Shown: positions 53,452-62,463, counted from the stretch's first letter. The stretch is 64,000 bases of DNA from Peribacillus loiseleuriae (GCF_001183985.1 NZ_LFZW01000001.1:4020059-4084058), one strand, 5' to 3'. The notes: generated by a model from the letters alone, not told the origin. Numbers and translations are program-made.

Positions 53452-54041
53452 TTTTTATCCAATCCTTCCTCTTGTGTAACAAACCCACGCCAAAAAATCG
53501 GCCATGCAGCACGAACGCGATTTTTGTAGCGCTCTGACCCACTGTATATAAGTTCGAGAACCGTTCCATCAACCAGTGTAAGATAAGCAAGTGCAGATTC
53601 CATCACGTTTGAAATGTAGAGATTTCCACTTCTGTTTCGAAGCCATCTTGCCAAGATCCTCTGCATTTGTTCAAGGAATGGATTCACGAGATCACAAACA
53701 TCCTGGTGCAGCTTTGATGGAGGAAAAAAGGAAATTCGTAACAGAAATCTCGCATGATCATTTTCCATGTTTTCTTTTTCAATCCAATCAAAAAATCCTC
53801 TCAAAGCATCCTCAATCGATTTATTTTCTTGCGATTGAAAGTATTCGATTACTCTTCTTTTTTCCGTTTCCATCGCATAGTTCACGACAGCAAAAAACAA
53901 CTCATCCTTACCTTTATAGTGAGCATATATGCTTGGTTTTTTAATGCCAACTTCTTCCGCTATTTTACTAAGGGACGCCCCTTCATATCCATCTCTTGCA
54001 AACTGAATAAGAGCTACGTTACGAATTAACTCAGCACTCAC
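53448..54041 (-). CDS. TetR-family repressor of the SMR pair
   Basis: A 197-residue regulator. The HTH is GASLSKIAEEVGIKKPSIYAH, followed by a ligand-binding region. I use the GTG at 54039-54041 (MSAELIRNVAL), with GGAGG eight bases upstream. The open frame extends 20 codons further upstream without an RBS. The proposed operator-promoter lies at 54054-54101. Ligand unknown; a drug-like cation is likely. Confidence 0.9.
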   Translation of the reverse strand: MSAELIRNVALIQFARDGYEGASLSKIAEEVGIKKPSIYAHYKGKDELFFAVVNYAMETEKRRVIEYFQSQENKSIEDALRGFFDWIEKENMENDHARFLLRISFFPPSKLHQDVCDLVNPFLEQMQRILARWLRNRSGNLYISNVMESALAYLTLVDGTVLELIYSGSERYKNRVRAAWPIFWRGFVTQEEGLDKK

Positions 54042-54053
54042 ATTCCAAACCTC

Positions 54054-54101
54054 CCTAACGGTCGTTAGGAATATAATATACCAGATGTTTTTGTCTGTCA
54101 A
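54054..54101 (-). promoter_or_regulatory. Promoter and operator of the TetR-SMR operon
   Basis: On the minus strand: TTGACA (54096-54101), 17 bases, TATTAT (54073-54078). The near-perfect 16-bp palindrome CCTAACGGTCGTTAGG (54054-54069) lies just past the -10, at the transcription start. This supports autorepression by the TetR protein. Confidence 0.75.
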
Positions 54102-54227
54102 ACCATGATTGTCCTTACATAGGTGGCAAATTCAATTGCATGTCCTATTTTTTGCCCCTGCATGTATCGAACCATGCGCTTAATACAAGTTGCTATTTGT
54201 CATTTATTCCAAAATGAAAAAACAATG

Positions 54228-54281
54228 ATTGACTCAACCAATGTACTACATGTATAGTACACATATACAAAGTGTATGTAC
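54228..54281 (+). promoter_or_regulatory. Promoter region of the ABC exporter operon with two palindromes
   Basis: TTGACT (54228-54233) and TATAGT (54253-54258) are 19 bases apart. GTACTACATGTATAGTAC (54243-54260) covers the -10, and ACATATAC / GTGTATGT (54261-54280) follows. Both palindromes look like binding sites of a dimeric repressor, perhaps GntR or PadR type. Confidence 0.5.
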
Positions 54282-54327
54282 CGCATAATACACACATTTA
54301 AATTGATTACACAAGGAGGTCATATAA

Positions 54328-55089
54328 ATGGAATCACCAGTAGTAGAGGTACGTAACGTACAAAAGGTTTATGGAAAAAAGGGGGGCAACCAGTTTAAGG
54401 CGCTAAACGATGTTTCTTTTTCTATGCAAGAAGGGGAATTTGTTGGGATTATGGGGCCTTCCGGATCGGGGAAAACGACGTTATTGAATGTGATTTCAAC
54501 ACTTGATCAAGTAACGTCTGGCAATATTAAAATTGACAATGTCGATATTACCGATATGGGGCAAGATGAGCTTTCTGATTTTCGCTCACAAAAATTAGGC
54601 TTTATTTTTCAGGATTTCAACTTGTTGGAGAATATGACTATTGCCCAAAACATTGCCCTGCCCCTGTATTTACAAGGAACTCCTACGAAGGATGTGGATG
54701 CAAAAGTCATGACGGTCGCGAAACGTTTAGGGATTGAAGATTTGCTGCAAAAATATCCTGCAGAAATCTCAGGCGGTCAAAAACAACGTTCTGCCGCTGC
54801 CCGAGCTCTCGTTCATGAACCAACTGTCATTCTTGGAGATGAACCGACAGGAGCACTTGATTCAAAAAATGCAACAAGCTTGCTTGAAACAATGAAAGAC
54901 TTAAACGATAGGCAAAATGTGTCCATTATGATGGTAACCCACGATCCATATAGCGCAAGTTATTGCCAGCGGATTATTTTTATCCAGGATGGCAAACTTC
55001 ATAAGGAAATTCACCGCTCAGCCACTCGTGAATTATTTTACAAGGAAATTCTCGACGTTCTTGCACAGCTCGGAACGAAGGACGCATAA
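54328..55089 (+). CDS. ABC transporter ATP-binding protein (BceA-like)
   Basis: A 253-residue ATPase of the MacB/BceA family. Walker A GPSGSGKTTLL, Q-loop FIFQDFNLLEN, signature SGGQKQRSAAARAL, Walker B TVILGDEPTGALD and H-loop VTHDP are all present. GGAGG lies before the ATG. It is followed after 16 bases by its permease. BceAB exporters confer resistance to lipid II-binding peptides and are normally controlled by an adjacent BceRS system, which is missing here. Confidence 0.93.
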   Translation: MESPVVEVRNVQKVYGKKGGNQFKALNDVSFSMQEGEFVGIMGPSGSGKTTLLNVISTLDQVTSGNIKIDNVDITDMGQDELSDFRSQKLGFIFQDFNLLENMTIAQNIALPLYLQGTPTKDVDAKVMTVAKRLGIEDLLQKYPAEISGGQKQRSAAARALVHEPTVILGDEPTGALDSKNATSLLETMKDLNDRQNVSIMMVTHDPYSASYCQRIIFIQDGKLHKEIHRSATRELFYKEILDVLAQLGTKDA

Positions 55090-55105
55090 GAAAGGAGAAA
55101 CATGG

Positions 55106-56944
55106 ATGTTACTAAAATTATCACTCGCCGGAATGAAGGGCAAACTGAAGGATTATTTTGTCTTATTATCCGGGCTCGTCATGACAATTTCCGTTTTTTA
55201 TATGTTCCAAACACTTTCTTGGAATACAGAGTTTATTAAATCCAATGCAATGATTCGAAACATTCAACTCGTATTTATTGTTGGTTCTGTACTGCTTTCA
55301 GTCGTAACCATTCTGTATATGCTCTACACAAACACCTTCCTACTCTCTTTACGACAAAAGCAATTTGGCATGTATATGATGCTTGGGGCTAAGAAAAAAA
55401 GCATCAAGAAAATTATGTTTGTTGAAACAATAGTGATTGGTGCAGCATCTTTAGTCATTGGAGTTTCCATCGGAATAGGACTCGCTTTCATGGTTGGGTA
55501 TCTACTTGCTGGACAACTTAACATCACATTAGAAGGTTATCAATCATTCTATCTACCAGCCGTATTGGCAACCTTTGTCTTTTTTATCGTCGTATTCCTA
55601 TTTACAGCCTTAATCAATCATATCAAGTTATCGAGAGTTCAAGTGTTGCAACTGATCTATTCAGACGTTCACCCTGACGACATACCGATTCAAAAAAAGA
55701 AAAATAGTTGGTTGATTTTACTTGGTCTAATTCCCTTAAGCCTTGGCTATGTTTCCTTAATTTTCATGGAACAGCTCCGTGAGATTGGCTTGTTCGCAGC
55801 ACCAACATTAACGACACTCGGAACCTACTTATTGTTCATAGGTTTCCTTCCTGTCATAGTCAATCGAATGCAAGCCAACAAACGCTGGACAACAAAAGGT
55901 ATCACATCCTTCACGTTTGCCCAGTTGAATTTTAGAATTCAAGGTTTGACAAAGATATTAGCAACTGTAGCTATGCTTATTGCCCTAGGAGCAGGAGCGA
56001 TTTCTGCCGGTCTCGCTTTCAAAAATAGTGCCTCACAAATGGCAGACATGATGGATGTATACGATGCAATCATCAAAAATCCGGACACCGAAGAAAAAAC
56101 GATCTTAAAAAGCATTCATTTCACTGAAGAGAATCAATACCGGTTCAAAGAAGATGCTGACTATACGTATTATCTGAGAGATGACTTAAATAATCAGCGT
56201 CCACTTTTATTAATTTCAGATGGAAGAAAGCCCAAATTCAAACGGGTCACGGAAGACCTTCCAGAAGGGAAAATCTCATTAAGTAAAGTGAAGAATCCAG
56301 AAATGGGTCAACAGCTCTCAGATGAATGGAGCAGAGCCTTATGGAATTTTCAAACTAATTACCGAGAATTCAAGCAAATGATTGTCCTAGATGCAGAAAC
56401 GTATCATGAAATACAGGGACAAGAGATGCTTATGTATATTGGAAAAAGCGACAAGTTCACGGACTATTTACATGAATGGCAAGAAATTGATAAGCTTGCG
56501 TTAGAGAAAGAACCAAACCTAACAGCAGATGACTTAACAAGCAAATATTCCTTTTATAACATGTATAGTAGCTTTACAAGCGGGACGATGTTCATGGGCT
56601 TCTTTTTAGGCATTGCCTTTCTCGCGATGATGGCAAGCTGCCTGATGTTCAAAATATTATCAGGTGCGTCTAAAGATACATCACGCTACCAAATGCTGAG
56701 GAAAATCGGTGTAAGGCGGTCTGAGCTTTCTATATCTATTTATAAAGAATTGTTTATCATCTTCCTATTTCCTGCAATCATTGGCCTGGCCCATGTGTTA
56801 ATTGGTATGAATATGTTCTCTTTCATTATCTTAAATCCGTACTACCGTATTTGGGTCCCAATTATCATTTTCTTGCTTATTTATGGTGTATATTATGTAA
56901 TTACAGTAAAATTGTACAAACAAATCGTGCTGCCGAAAGAATAA
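55106..56944 (+). CDS. ABC transporter permease (BceB-like, FtsX domains)
   Basis: A 612-residue permease with ten TM helices in the BceB pattern: TM1, two FtsX-type blocks, and an extracellular domain of ~200 residues between TM7 and TM8 (residues ~330-510, DVYDAIIKNPDTEEKTILK... KSDKFTDYLHEW). The conserved cytosolic stretch KQFGMYMMLGAKKKSIKK is present, as in BceB. I use ATG 55106-55108 with AAAGGAG upstream; the ORF's longer N-terminus overlaps the ATPase gene. It likely protects against a cell-wall-targeting peptide, inferred by family. Confidence 0.9.
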   Translation: MLLKLSLAGMKGKLKDYFVLLSGLVMTISVFYMFQTLSWNTEFIKSNAMIRNIQLVFIVGSVLLSVVTILYMLYTNTFLLSLRQKQFGMYMMLGAKKKSIKKIMFVETIVIGAASLVIGVSIGIGLAFMVGYLLAGQLNITLEGYQSFYLPAVLATFVFFIVVFLFTALINHIKLSRVQVLQLIYSDVHPDDIPIQKKKNSWLILLGLIPLSLGYVSLIFMEQLREIGLFAAPTLTTLGTYLLFIGFLPVIVNRMQANKRWTTKGITSFTFAQLNFRIQGLTKILATVAMLIALGAGAISAGLAFKNSASQMADMMDVYDAIIKNPDTEEKTILKSIHFTEENQYRFKEDADYTYYLRDDLNNQRPLLLISDGRKPKFKRVTEDLPEGKISLSKVKNPEMGQQLSDEWSRALWNFQTNYREFKQMIVLDAETYHEIQGQEMLMYIGKSDKFTDYLHEWQEIDKLALEKEPNLTADDLTSKYSFYNMYSSFTSGTMFMGFFLGIAFLAMMASCLMFKILSGASKDTSRYQMLRKIGVRRSELSISIYKELFIIFLFPAIIGLAHVLIGMNMFSFIILNPYYRIWVPIIIFLLIYGVYYVITVKLYKQIVLPKE

Positions 56945-56957
56945 GAAAAGACTGCTA

Positions 56958-57055
56958 GTGAGTGTCCCAAAAGGGCCAAACCCTACCAACTTCGAATCTG
57001 TATATTCAAGATATAGAAGTTGGTGAGGTTTAACCCTTGGCTTTTTAGACCGACT
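56958..57055. terminator. Family-A element variant between convergent ABC permease and yunB
   Basis: GAGTGTCCCAAAAGGGCCAA, ACCCTACCAACTTC and GAAGTTGGTGAGGTTTAACC with CCTTGGCTTTTTAG give a long stem around an internal TATATTCAAGATATA palindrome. The core is AAGGGCCAAACCC, as in the 52715 copy. Confidence 0.7.
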
Positions 57056-57065
57056 AGTATTTGAT

Positions 57066-57842
57066 TTATTCCTTCTCTTCCTTTTTATCAGGAATAATCA
57101 TTGGATTAACATCACCTTGTTTGCTACCACCATTATAATACTGCGGAACTTTTCCTGGTAAAATCAAATCGCCAATTCGGACACGATTTTTTACGGTGAT
57201 TTCTTTTTCGACGGAAGGTATTATCACATGAAGTTTCACTTTTATATTAATAAAGATTTCCAAAATCATATTGTTAATTCCAGGTTCCTTTATCGTTGCT
57301 TCCACATCTGATATAACATTCCCTATAATTTCAAAACGAACAGGCACTTTTGGTCCTAGATTTGAAAACAAAGCGGCGTTTGTAGCCATACCTAAAGGAA
57401 TGTTATAGATGATGCCTTTTTCTTTCTCCGATTTTGCATAATCGATATTCGTATCATTTTTAAATGTTTGCAGGGTTTCGAGTTCGCCTTCTTTTATCGC
57501 TTCTAAATATTCCTGAACACGCATTGTTGTTTCAGAAGCAACATGATTATAGATATTAGGGTCAAAGCTATACCCTATTTGATCACCTGTTTGATGAGTA
57601 ACGATAAGCTTTCTAATATCAACATTTTGACTAATCTTTTTCTCTACAGCATCATTTATTGCTTCAGCAGCAAATTCCTCGGTTTTCGCTTCTGCTATTT
57701 CTATTAAATGAGGCTCAATTTTTTTATTAATAACCCAACCACTAAAAACTGTAGAAATAATGAAAAAAAGAAACGTAATCAAGATTACATACCTTGTAGG
57801 CAGAGGTCCACGTGCGGACTTAAATCTTCTGTACTTAACCAT
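57066..57842 (-). CDS. yunB: Sporulation protein YunB
   Basis: A 258-residue protein with one N-terminal TM helix (YVILITFLFFIISTVFSGWVI) and an extracellular region. I recognise the family signature around INDAVEKKISQNVDIRKLIV and the ending IPSVEKEITVKNRVRIGDLILPG. YunB in B. subtilis is a sigma-E-controlled spore protein needed for normal sporulation; its mechanism is unknown. Start ATG follows GGGGGGTTTTT. Confidence 0.85.
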   Translation of the reverse strand: MVKYRRFKSARGPLPTRYVILITFLFFIISTVFSGWVINKKIEPHLIEIAEAKTEEFAAEAINDAVEKKISQNVDIRKLIVTHQTGDQIGYSFDPNIYNHVASETTMRVQEYLEAIKEGELETLQTFKNDTNIDYAKSEKEKGIIYNIPLGMATNAALFSNLGPKVPVRFEIIGNVISDVEATIKEPGINNMILEIFINIKVKLHVIIPSVEKEITVKNRVRIGDLILPGKVPQYYNGGSKQGDVNPMIIPDKKEEKE

Positions 57843-57934
57843 AAAAACCCCCCTACTTAGTTATATGTTTGTTCGAATTATTTCAAGAACAAAAATAACA
57901 AAAAGGGAAGGTTATATTATGATATCTTCTTACT

Positions 57935-58756
57935 TTATCCTTTCACAGAACCAGCCAAAAGACCTTTTACAAAATACTTTCCAAGCAAAATATAAACGAT
58001 CAATGTCGGTAGCGCCGCAAGCAAAGCACCTGCCATCTGAACATTCCATTGAACGATTTGGCTTCCTGAAAGATTTTGCAAGGCAACCATGACCGGTTGT
58101 TGATCAGATGTCGTAATCGTCACCGCAAAGAGAAATTCATTCCAAATGTTTGTAAATTGCCAAATAGCCACGACAACAAATCCGGAAATCGATAATGGAA
58201 TCATGATATGGCGGAAGACTCCTAGGAAATTGGCACCATCAATTTTGGCTGATTCAATCATTTCATCGGGAATGTTCACATAGAAATTACGGAACATCAG
58301 TGTTGCAATCGGAATGCCATAAACCACATGGACTAAAATTAAACCCGGTATTGTATTATACAATCCCACCTCACGTAAAAATTGAATAAGGGGAATTAGA
58401 ATACTTTGATAAGGTATAAACATTCCGAACAACATCAACGTAAATAAAATCTCTGACCCTTTAAATTTCCATTTCGATAACACATAGCCACTCATCGCAC
58501 CAAGCATGGATGATAGAATCGTTGCCGGAATGACTAAGTAAAAAGAATTCATTAAGTTAGGTGCAAGCTTCGAGAAGGCTTCCGAATAGCTACTGACATC
58601 TAGAACAGACGGAAATTTCCACATATTCGCTAAAGTAATTTCTTCTAAGGGCTTCAAACTTGTAATAATCAACACGTAAATTGGCATAAGAAAAAACAAG
58701 CTTACTCCTATTAATATAAGGTAGATGATTGGTTTGGAAATGCTACGCAATACCAT
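57935..58756 (-). CDS. Sugar ABC transporter permease (MalG-type)
   Basis: A 273-residue permease with six TM helices and the EAA loop near ESAKIDGANFLGVFRHIMIPL, which contacts the ATPase. GGAGGCTTAGG precedes the ATG. Last gene of the sugar operon, directly after the MalF-type permease. The operon has no ATPase gene, so it must use a shared MsmX-type ATPase encoded elsewhere. Confidence 0.92.
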   Translation of the reverse strand: MVLRSISKPIIYLILIGVSLFFLMPIYVLIITSLKPLEEITLANMWKFPSVLDVSSYSEAFSKLAPNLMNSFYLVIPATILSSMLGAMSGYVLSKWKFKGSEILFTLMLFGMFIPYQSILIPLIQFLREVGLYNTIPGLILVHVVYGIPIATLMFRNFYVNIPDEMIESAKIDGANFLGVFRHIMIPLSISGFVVVAIWQFTNIWNEFLFAVTITTSDQQPVMVALQNLSGSQIVQWNVQMAGALLAALPTLIVYILLGKYFVKGLLAGSVKG

Positions 58757-58757
58757 C

Positions 58758-59723
58758 CTAAGCCTCCCCCTTTCGACTACTGATTAAATAGGGCACCATG
58801 AAAATGGCCACGCTCAACAGCATAATAATCGCAATCGCCGCACCATTCGCATAATAATTTCCGCGGAATGTTGTTTCAAACATGTAAACACCAGGAACAT
58901 CCGTTACAAAATTCGCACCAGGTCCTGTCATCGAATAAATCAAGTCAAATATTTTCAAGGAAATATGCGCCATAATAATAATCACACTGACTGTAATAGG
59001 ACGTAATTGAGGAAGAATGATTTTCCAATAGATTTGAAATTCGGTTGCCCCGTCCATCCTGGCTGCTTCACGCGTTTCATCAGGAATCCCACGAAGCCCC
59101 GCAATATACATCGCAAGTGAAAATCCAGTCATTTGCCAAACAGCTGCAATTCCAACTGCAATCATCGCAACAGGCAGACCAAATTCGATTTGCCCCCATT
59201 TGAAACCAGCTAAAATCGTTGTATCTGTATACCATTTTGGGTGGATTCCAAAGGTTTTTAAAAATAAGTTAACACCTGTGGATGGGTTCAACAACCATTG
59301 CCAAACAACTCCTGTTACAACAAAGGATAAGGCCATTGGAAAAAAGAAAAGATTTCTGAAAATGGATTCGCCCTTGATTTTTTGATCAAGTAAAATGGCT
59401 AAGGATAAGCCTAGTAAAATAACCAAACCGATAAATAAAATGGTAAAGAATAATGTATTTCTCAAATCTGCTTGAAATCGAAAATCAGTAAACAGATATA
59501 GATAGTTCTTCAAGCCAGCAAAAGAAAAGTCTGGAATAAGTGAGTTCCAATTACTTAATGACACATACCCTGTCCAACCGATAAAACCATAAACAAAAAT
59601 AACAATAAGGATAAAAGAAGGCAGTAAAAAGACTAAGGCCATCAAATGATCAGATGATAATTTTTTCTTTTTTCTTGTCGCTTGTATTACGCTTTGAGAA
59701 TTAGTAGGTTTGACGGTTTCCAC
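58758..59723 (-). CDS. Sugar ABC transporter permease (MalF-type)
   Basis: A 321-residue permease with six TM helices; the EAA loop is ETREAARMDGATEFQIYWKIILPQ. The GTG start at 59721-59723, with GGGAGG eight bases upstream, is used. It is separated from the binding-protein gene by a terminator-like hairpin (59747-59785). Strong homology to glucose/mannose-type permeases is suggested by the operon partner. Confidence 0.92.
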   Translation of the reverse strand: METVKPTNSQSVIQATRKKKKLSSDHLMALVFLLPSFILIVIFVYGFIGWTGYVSLSNWNSLIPDFSFAGLKNYLYLFTDFRFQADLRNTLFFTILFIGLVILLGLSLAILLDQKIKGESIFRNLFFFPMALSFVVTGVVWQWLLNPSTGVNLFLKTFGIHPKWYTDTTILAGFKWGQIEFGLPVAMIAVGIAAVWQMTGFSLAMYIAGLRGIPDETREAARMDGATEFQIYWKIILPQLRPITVSVIIIMAHISLKIFDLIYSMTGPGANFVTDVPGVYMFETTFRGNYYANGAAIAIIMLLSVAIFMVPYLISSRKGEA

Positions 59724-59746
59724 TGCTATGACCTCCCTTTAAGAAA

Positions 59747-59785
59747 AGGTCCCTCATCCGATAACTTGATGAGGGACCTGTGTCA
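59747..59785 (-). terminator. Intercistronic hairpin in the sugar operon
   Basis: GGTCCCTCATC and GATGAGGGACC are perfect complements with a 9-base loop, followed on the minus strand by TTTTCTT. It sits between the binding-protein and permease genes and should reduce permease expression or protect the upstream mRNA. Confidence 0.8.
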
Positions 59786-59786
59786 A

Positions 59787-61061
59787 CTATTTAAGTTCAG
59801 ATCCTGCTGATTTCAGGGAACCAATAAATTGTTTGACATCTCCTTGTGTGACAAAGATGTTGACAGCTTGGTTCACTTTCGTAACAAAGCCTTCTGGAGC
59901 AGCAGATCCGTGCGCTAAGCTAGGGGTAAGGTTTGCTGTTTTAAAATCTTCAATCGTATCTTTTCCATATTGATCATACTTAGACACATCTGAATCGATC
60001 CGTGCAGGAATCGAACCTTTCAATGGGTTAAATGCATCTTGCCCTTCAACAGATCCTAATACACCCAAGAATTTTTTCACGTCGTCCCCATTTTTCAAAC
60101 CCTTTGGAAGACCGAATGTATCGGTAATAACCATGAAGTCGCCAGCTGTCTCAGGTGTTGGGATATAGCCAAAATCTTCATTTACAACAAGCTTTAAATC
60201 ATTAACAAAGTATCCTTTTGCCCAATCTCCCATTACATTCATAGCTGCCTCTCCATTCCCAACAAGCTGAGAAGCATCCTGCCAATTGCGAGAGCTGTGG
60301 TCTTCATTCACATAGGTGAGCATCTTTTTAAATACCTCGGCTGCTTCCATCACCTTTACGTCATCTAAAGCAATGTCACCTGTCCAAATCTTCTTGTAAT
60401 CTTCCGGTCCTAGCACCCCAAGTAAAATGGTTTCAAATAAGTGGGTAGCTGTCCAAGGTTCTTTATCTCCTAAAGCGAGTGGAGTAATTCCTTTTGCTTT
60501 CAAAGCATCTGCCACGTAAAAAAACTCGGTAAAAGTAGTTGGAGCTTTTAATCCATTCTCATCAAATATTTTTTTGTTGTACCAAAGAACATTACTGCGA
60601 TGAATATTTACCGGTACAGAGTAAATGTTTCCGTCCTTACTGACGAGATCAATTAACTCTTTCGGGAACTTGTCATTCCAGCCTTCTTCTTTATAAAGTT
60701 CATTTAAATTTTCCATTTTATCCGCTGCCACCCAGCTATCATTCAACTCTGAACCGCCATGAACCTGGAAAGTTGCGGGTGGATCATTCCCTTGCATCCT
60801 GCTCGCAAGCACAGCCTTCGCATTGGTTCCAGCACCACCCGCAACAGCTGCATTTTCAATGGGTATATCGGGATATTTTTCTTCAAATAGGGCAATAAGC
60901 GCTTTCAAACCATCTTCCTCCCCAGCGCCCGTCCACCAACTGAAGATATCAAGCTTGCCTTTACTTTCCTCTTTCCCTCCAGTAGAGCTAGAATTTGAGC
61001 TACATGCAGACAAAATAAGGGAAAACACTACTAAGAACGACAGTATCAATTTCTTCTTCAT
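59787..61061 (-). CDS. Sugar-binding lipoprotein, glucose/mannose type
   Basis: A 424-residue lipoprotein with lipobox LILSACSSN (Cys ~20). The mature sequence closely resembles glucose/galactose/mannose-binding proteins of Thermus and Pseudomonas as I recall them: DIFSWWTGAGEEDGLKAL, YSVPVNIHRSNVLWYNKK, GDWAKGYF and GQDAFNPLKGSIPAR. AGGAGGATGAAGA precedes the ATG. A cre-like site lies just upstream. The likely ligand is glucose or a related hexose, based on family similarity. Confidence 0.9.
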   Translation of the reverse strand: MKKKLILSFLVVFSLILSACSSNSSSTGGKEESKGKLDIFSWWTGAGEEDGLKALIALFEEKYPDIPIENAAVAGGAGTNAKAVLASRMQGNDPPATFQVHGGSELNDSWVAADKMENLNELYKEEGWNDKFPKELIDLVSKDGNIYSVPVNIHRSNVLWYNKKIFDENGLKAPTTFTEFFYVADALKAKGITPLALGDKEPWTATHLFETILLGVLGPEDYKKIWTGDIALDDVKVMEAAEVFKKMLTYVNEDHSSRNWQDASQLVGNGEAAMNVMGDWAKGYFVNDLKLVVNEDFGYIPTPETAGDFMVITDTFGLPKGLKNGDDVKKFLGVLGSVEGQDAFNPLKGSIPARIDSDVSKYDQYGKDTIEDFKTANLTPSLAHGSAAPEGFVTKVNQAVNIFVTQGDVKQFIGSLKSAGSELK

Positions 61062-61079
61062 TCTTCATCCTCCTTGTTT

Positions 61080-61093
61080 TGAAAACGCTTCCT
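61080..61093. promoter_or_regulatory. cre-like site (CcpA) upstream of the sugar operon
   Basis: TGAAAACGCTTCCT matches the cre consensus TGWAANCGNTNWCA with mismatches confined to its right end. It lies just upstream of the binding-protein ribosome site, a position for carbon catabolite repression by roadblock. Confidence 0.65.
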
Positions 61094-61217
61094 ACATTAT
61101 GTTACATACTACATACGCTTTGAAAACTCCTCTATTTTTATAGAAGAAGGGAGAGTAAGAATTTTTTGAAGAAGATTGCCACTTTCATTTAATTGGTAAA
61201 AATTCTATTTCAAAAGA

Positions 61218-61264
61218 AAAAAACCCATCGTTGCCTATTTTAAAATAAGCATCAATGGGTTTTC
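61218..61264. terminator. Terminator downstream of ndh
   Basis: AAAAAACCCATCGTTGC and CATCAATGGGTTTTC pair through an AT-rich inner stem (CTATTTTAAAATAAG). It ends near the ndh stop codon. Confidence 0.75.
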
Positions 61265-61275
61265 TACCGATTAAA

Positions 61276-62463
61276 TTAATAAGCTAAGCTATACAAAGCT
61301 TTAATATGTGCAAGGTAACGAATGTTACTTGCTTCTTTCATTAATGTAGCCGGAAGACCTTTAAGTGGAATATCGTTGCCACCGATTGTTGCAACACCGT
61401 CTTTGCGGCCAAGGCTTGCAAGTGTGCCAGAATTAATTGGTGCAAATTTCTCAAACGTTGCATCTTGTAAATATGCGAATAAGTTATATCCTACTAATTC
61501 ACCCATTTGCCAAGCATTTTGTGCAGTTGGTGCGTATGGACGACCACCTTCTTCAGGGAAGGCAACAGCACTGTCACCGACAACAAATACGTCTGAGTGA
61601 GAAGAAGATTGTAGATACTCATTAACTGTCGCACGGCCACGATCGACTGCAAGTCCAGACTGACCAACTAGTGGATTCCCTTGTACGCCGCCTGTCCAAA
61701 CGAATGTATTTGCAATGATTTTTTGACCATCTTTCAAATCAATCTCATTACCAGTAACATTTGTTACAGGAAGACCTGTTAAGAATGTAACTCCGCGTGC
61801 TTCTAAGCTTGTTGTTGCACGTTCAATTAAATTGTCTGGAAGTACAGGCAAGATTTTTGGACCTGCTTCTACTAGCTTTAATTTAATTTCTTTCGGATCT
61901 ACACCATGGCTTTTCGCAAGCTCAGGCATAATATCTGCAAGTTCGCCAACTAGTTCAACACCAGTTAGTCCACCGCCACCAATTACAATGGTTGCATCTG
62001 CTTCATTTTTAGATTTTGCATACTCACGAATGCGTTCTTCAACATGTGCGTAAATTTTGTTAGCATCATTTGCTGATTTTAATACCATGCTGTGTTCTTC
62101 TAGTCCTGGGATACCGAAGTATGCCGTTACACTTCCCAAAGCGACAACTAGAGCATCATATGATAAAGTAGCACCATTTGATAATTTCACTTCTTTATTG
62201 TCTGCAGAAAATGATTCAACTTTTGCAATTTTAAGATCGATATCTTTGCCTTTTAGAAGTTTGTCCAATGGCATTGCAACCGCTTCTTCAGCAACATTAT
62301 GTGCTGCTAAACGGTGTAATTCAGTGATGATTTGGTGCGTGGGAAACTGATTGATAACAGTTACCTCTGCTTCAGCTTTACTTAGATATTTACGAACAGT
62401 TAAAGCAGTAAGTAGCCCGCCGTAACCTGCACCTAAGATAACAATATGTTTTGAAATTGACAT
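61276..62463 (-). CDS. ndh: Type II NADH dehydrogenase
   Basis: A 395-residue membrane-associated flavoprotein transferring electrons from NADH to menaquinone without proton pumping. The FAD motif is VILGAGYGGLLTAL and the second nucleotide fold is VIGGGGLTGVELVGEL; VVGDSAVAF follows. It closely matches B. subtilis Ndh (YjlD). The upstream DUF1641 gene is yjlC. The ATG follows GGAGGATACACG. The operon may be under Rex control (see the Rex-like site). Confidence 0.93.
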   Translation of the reverse strand: MSISKHIVILGAGYGGLLTALTVRKYLSKAEAEVTVINQFPTHQIITELHRLAAHNVAEEAVAMPLDKLLKGKDIDLKIAKVESFSADNKEVKLSNGATLSYDALVVALGSVTAYFGIPGLEEHSMVLKSANDANKIYAHVEERIREYAKSKNEADATIVIGGGGLTGVELVGELADIMPELAKSHGVDPKEIKLKLVEAGPKILPVLPDNLIERATTSLEARGVTFLTGLPVTNVTGNEIDLKDGQKIIANTFVWTGGVQGNPLVGQSGLAVDRGRATVNEYLQSSSHSDVFVVGDSAVAFPEEGGRPYAPTAQNAWQMGELVGYNLFAYLQDATFEKFAPINSGTLASLGRKDGVATIGGNDIPLKGLPATLMKEASNIRYLAHIKALYSLAY

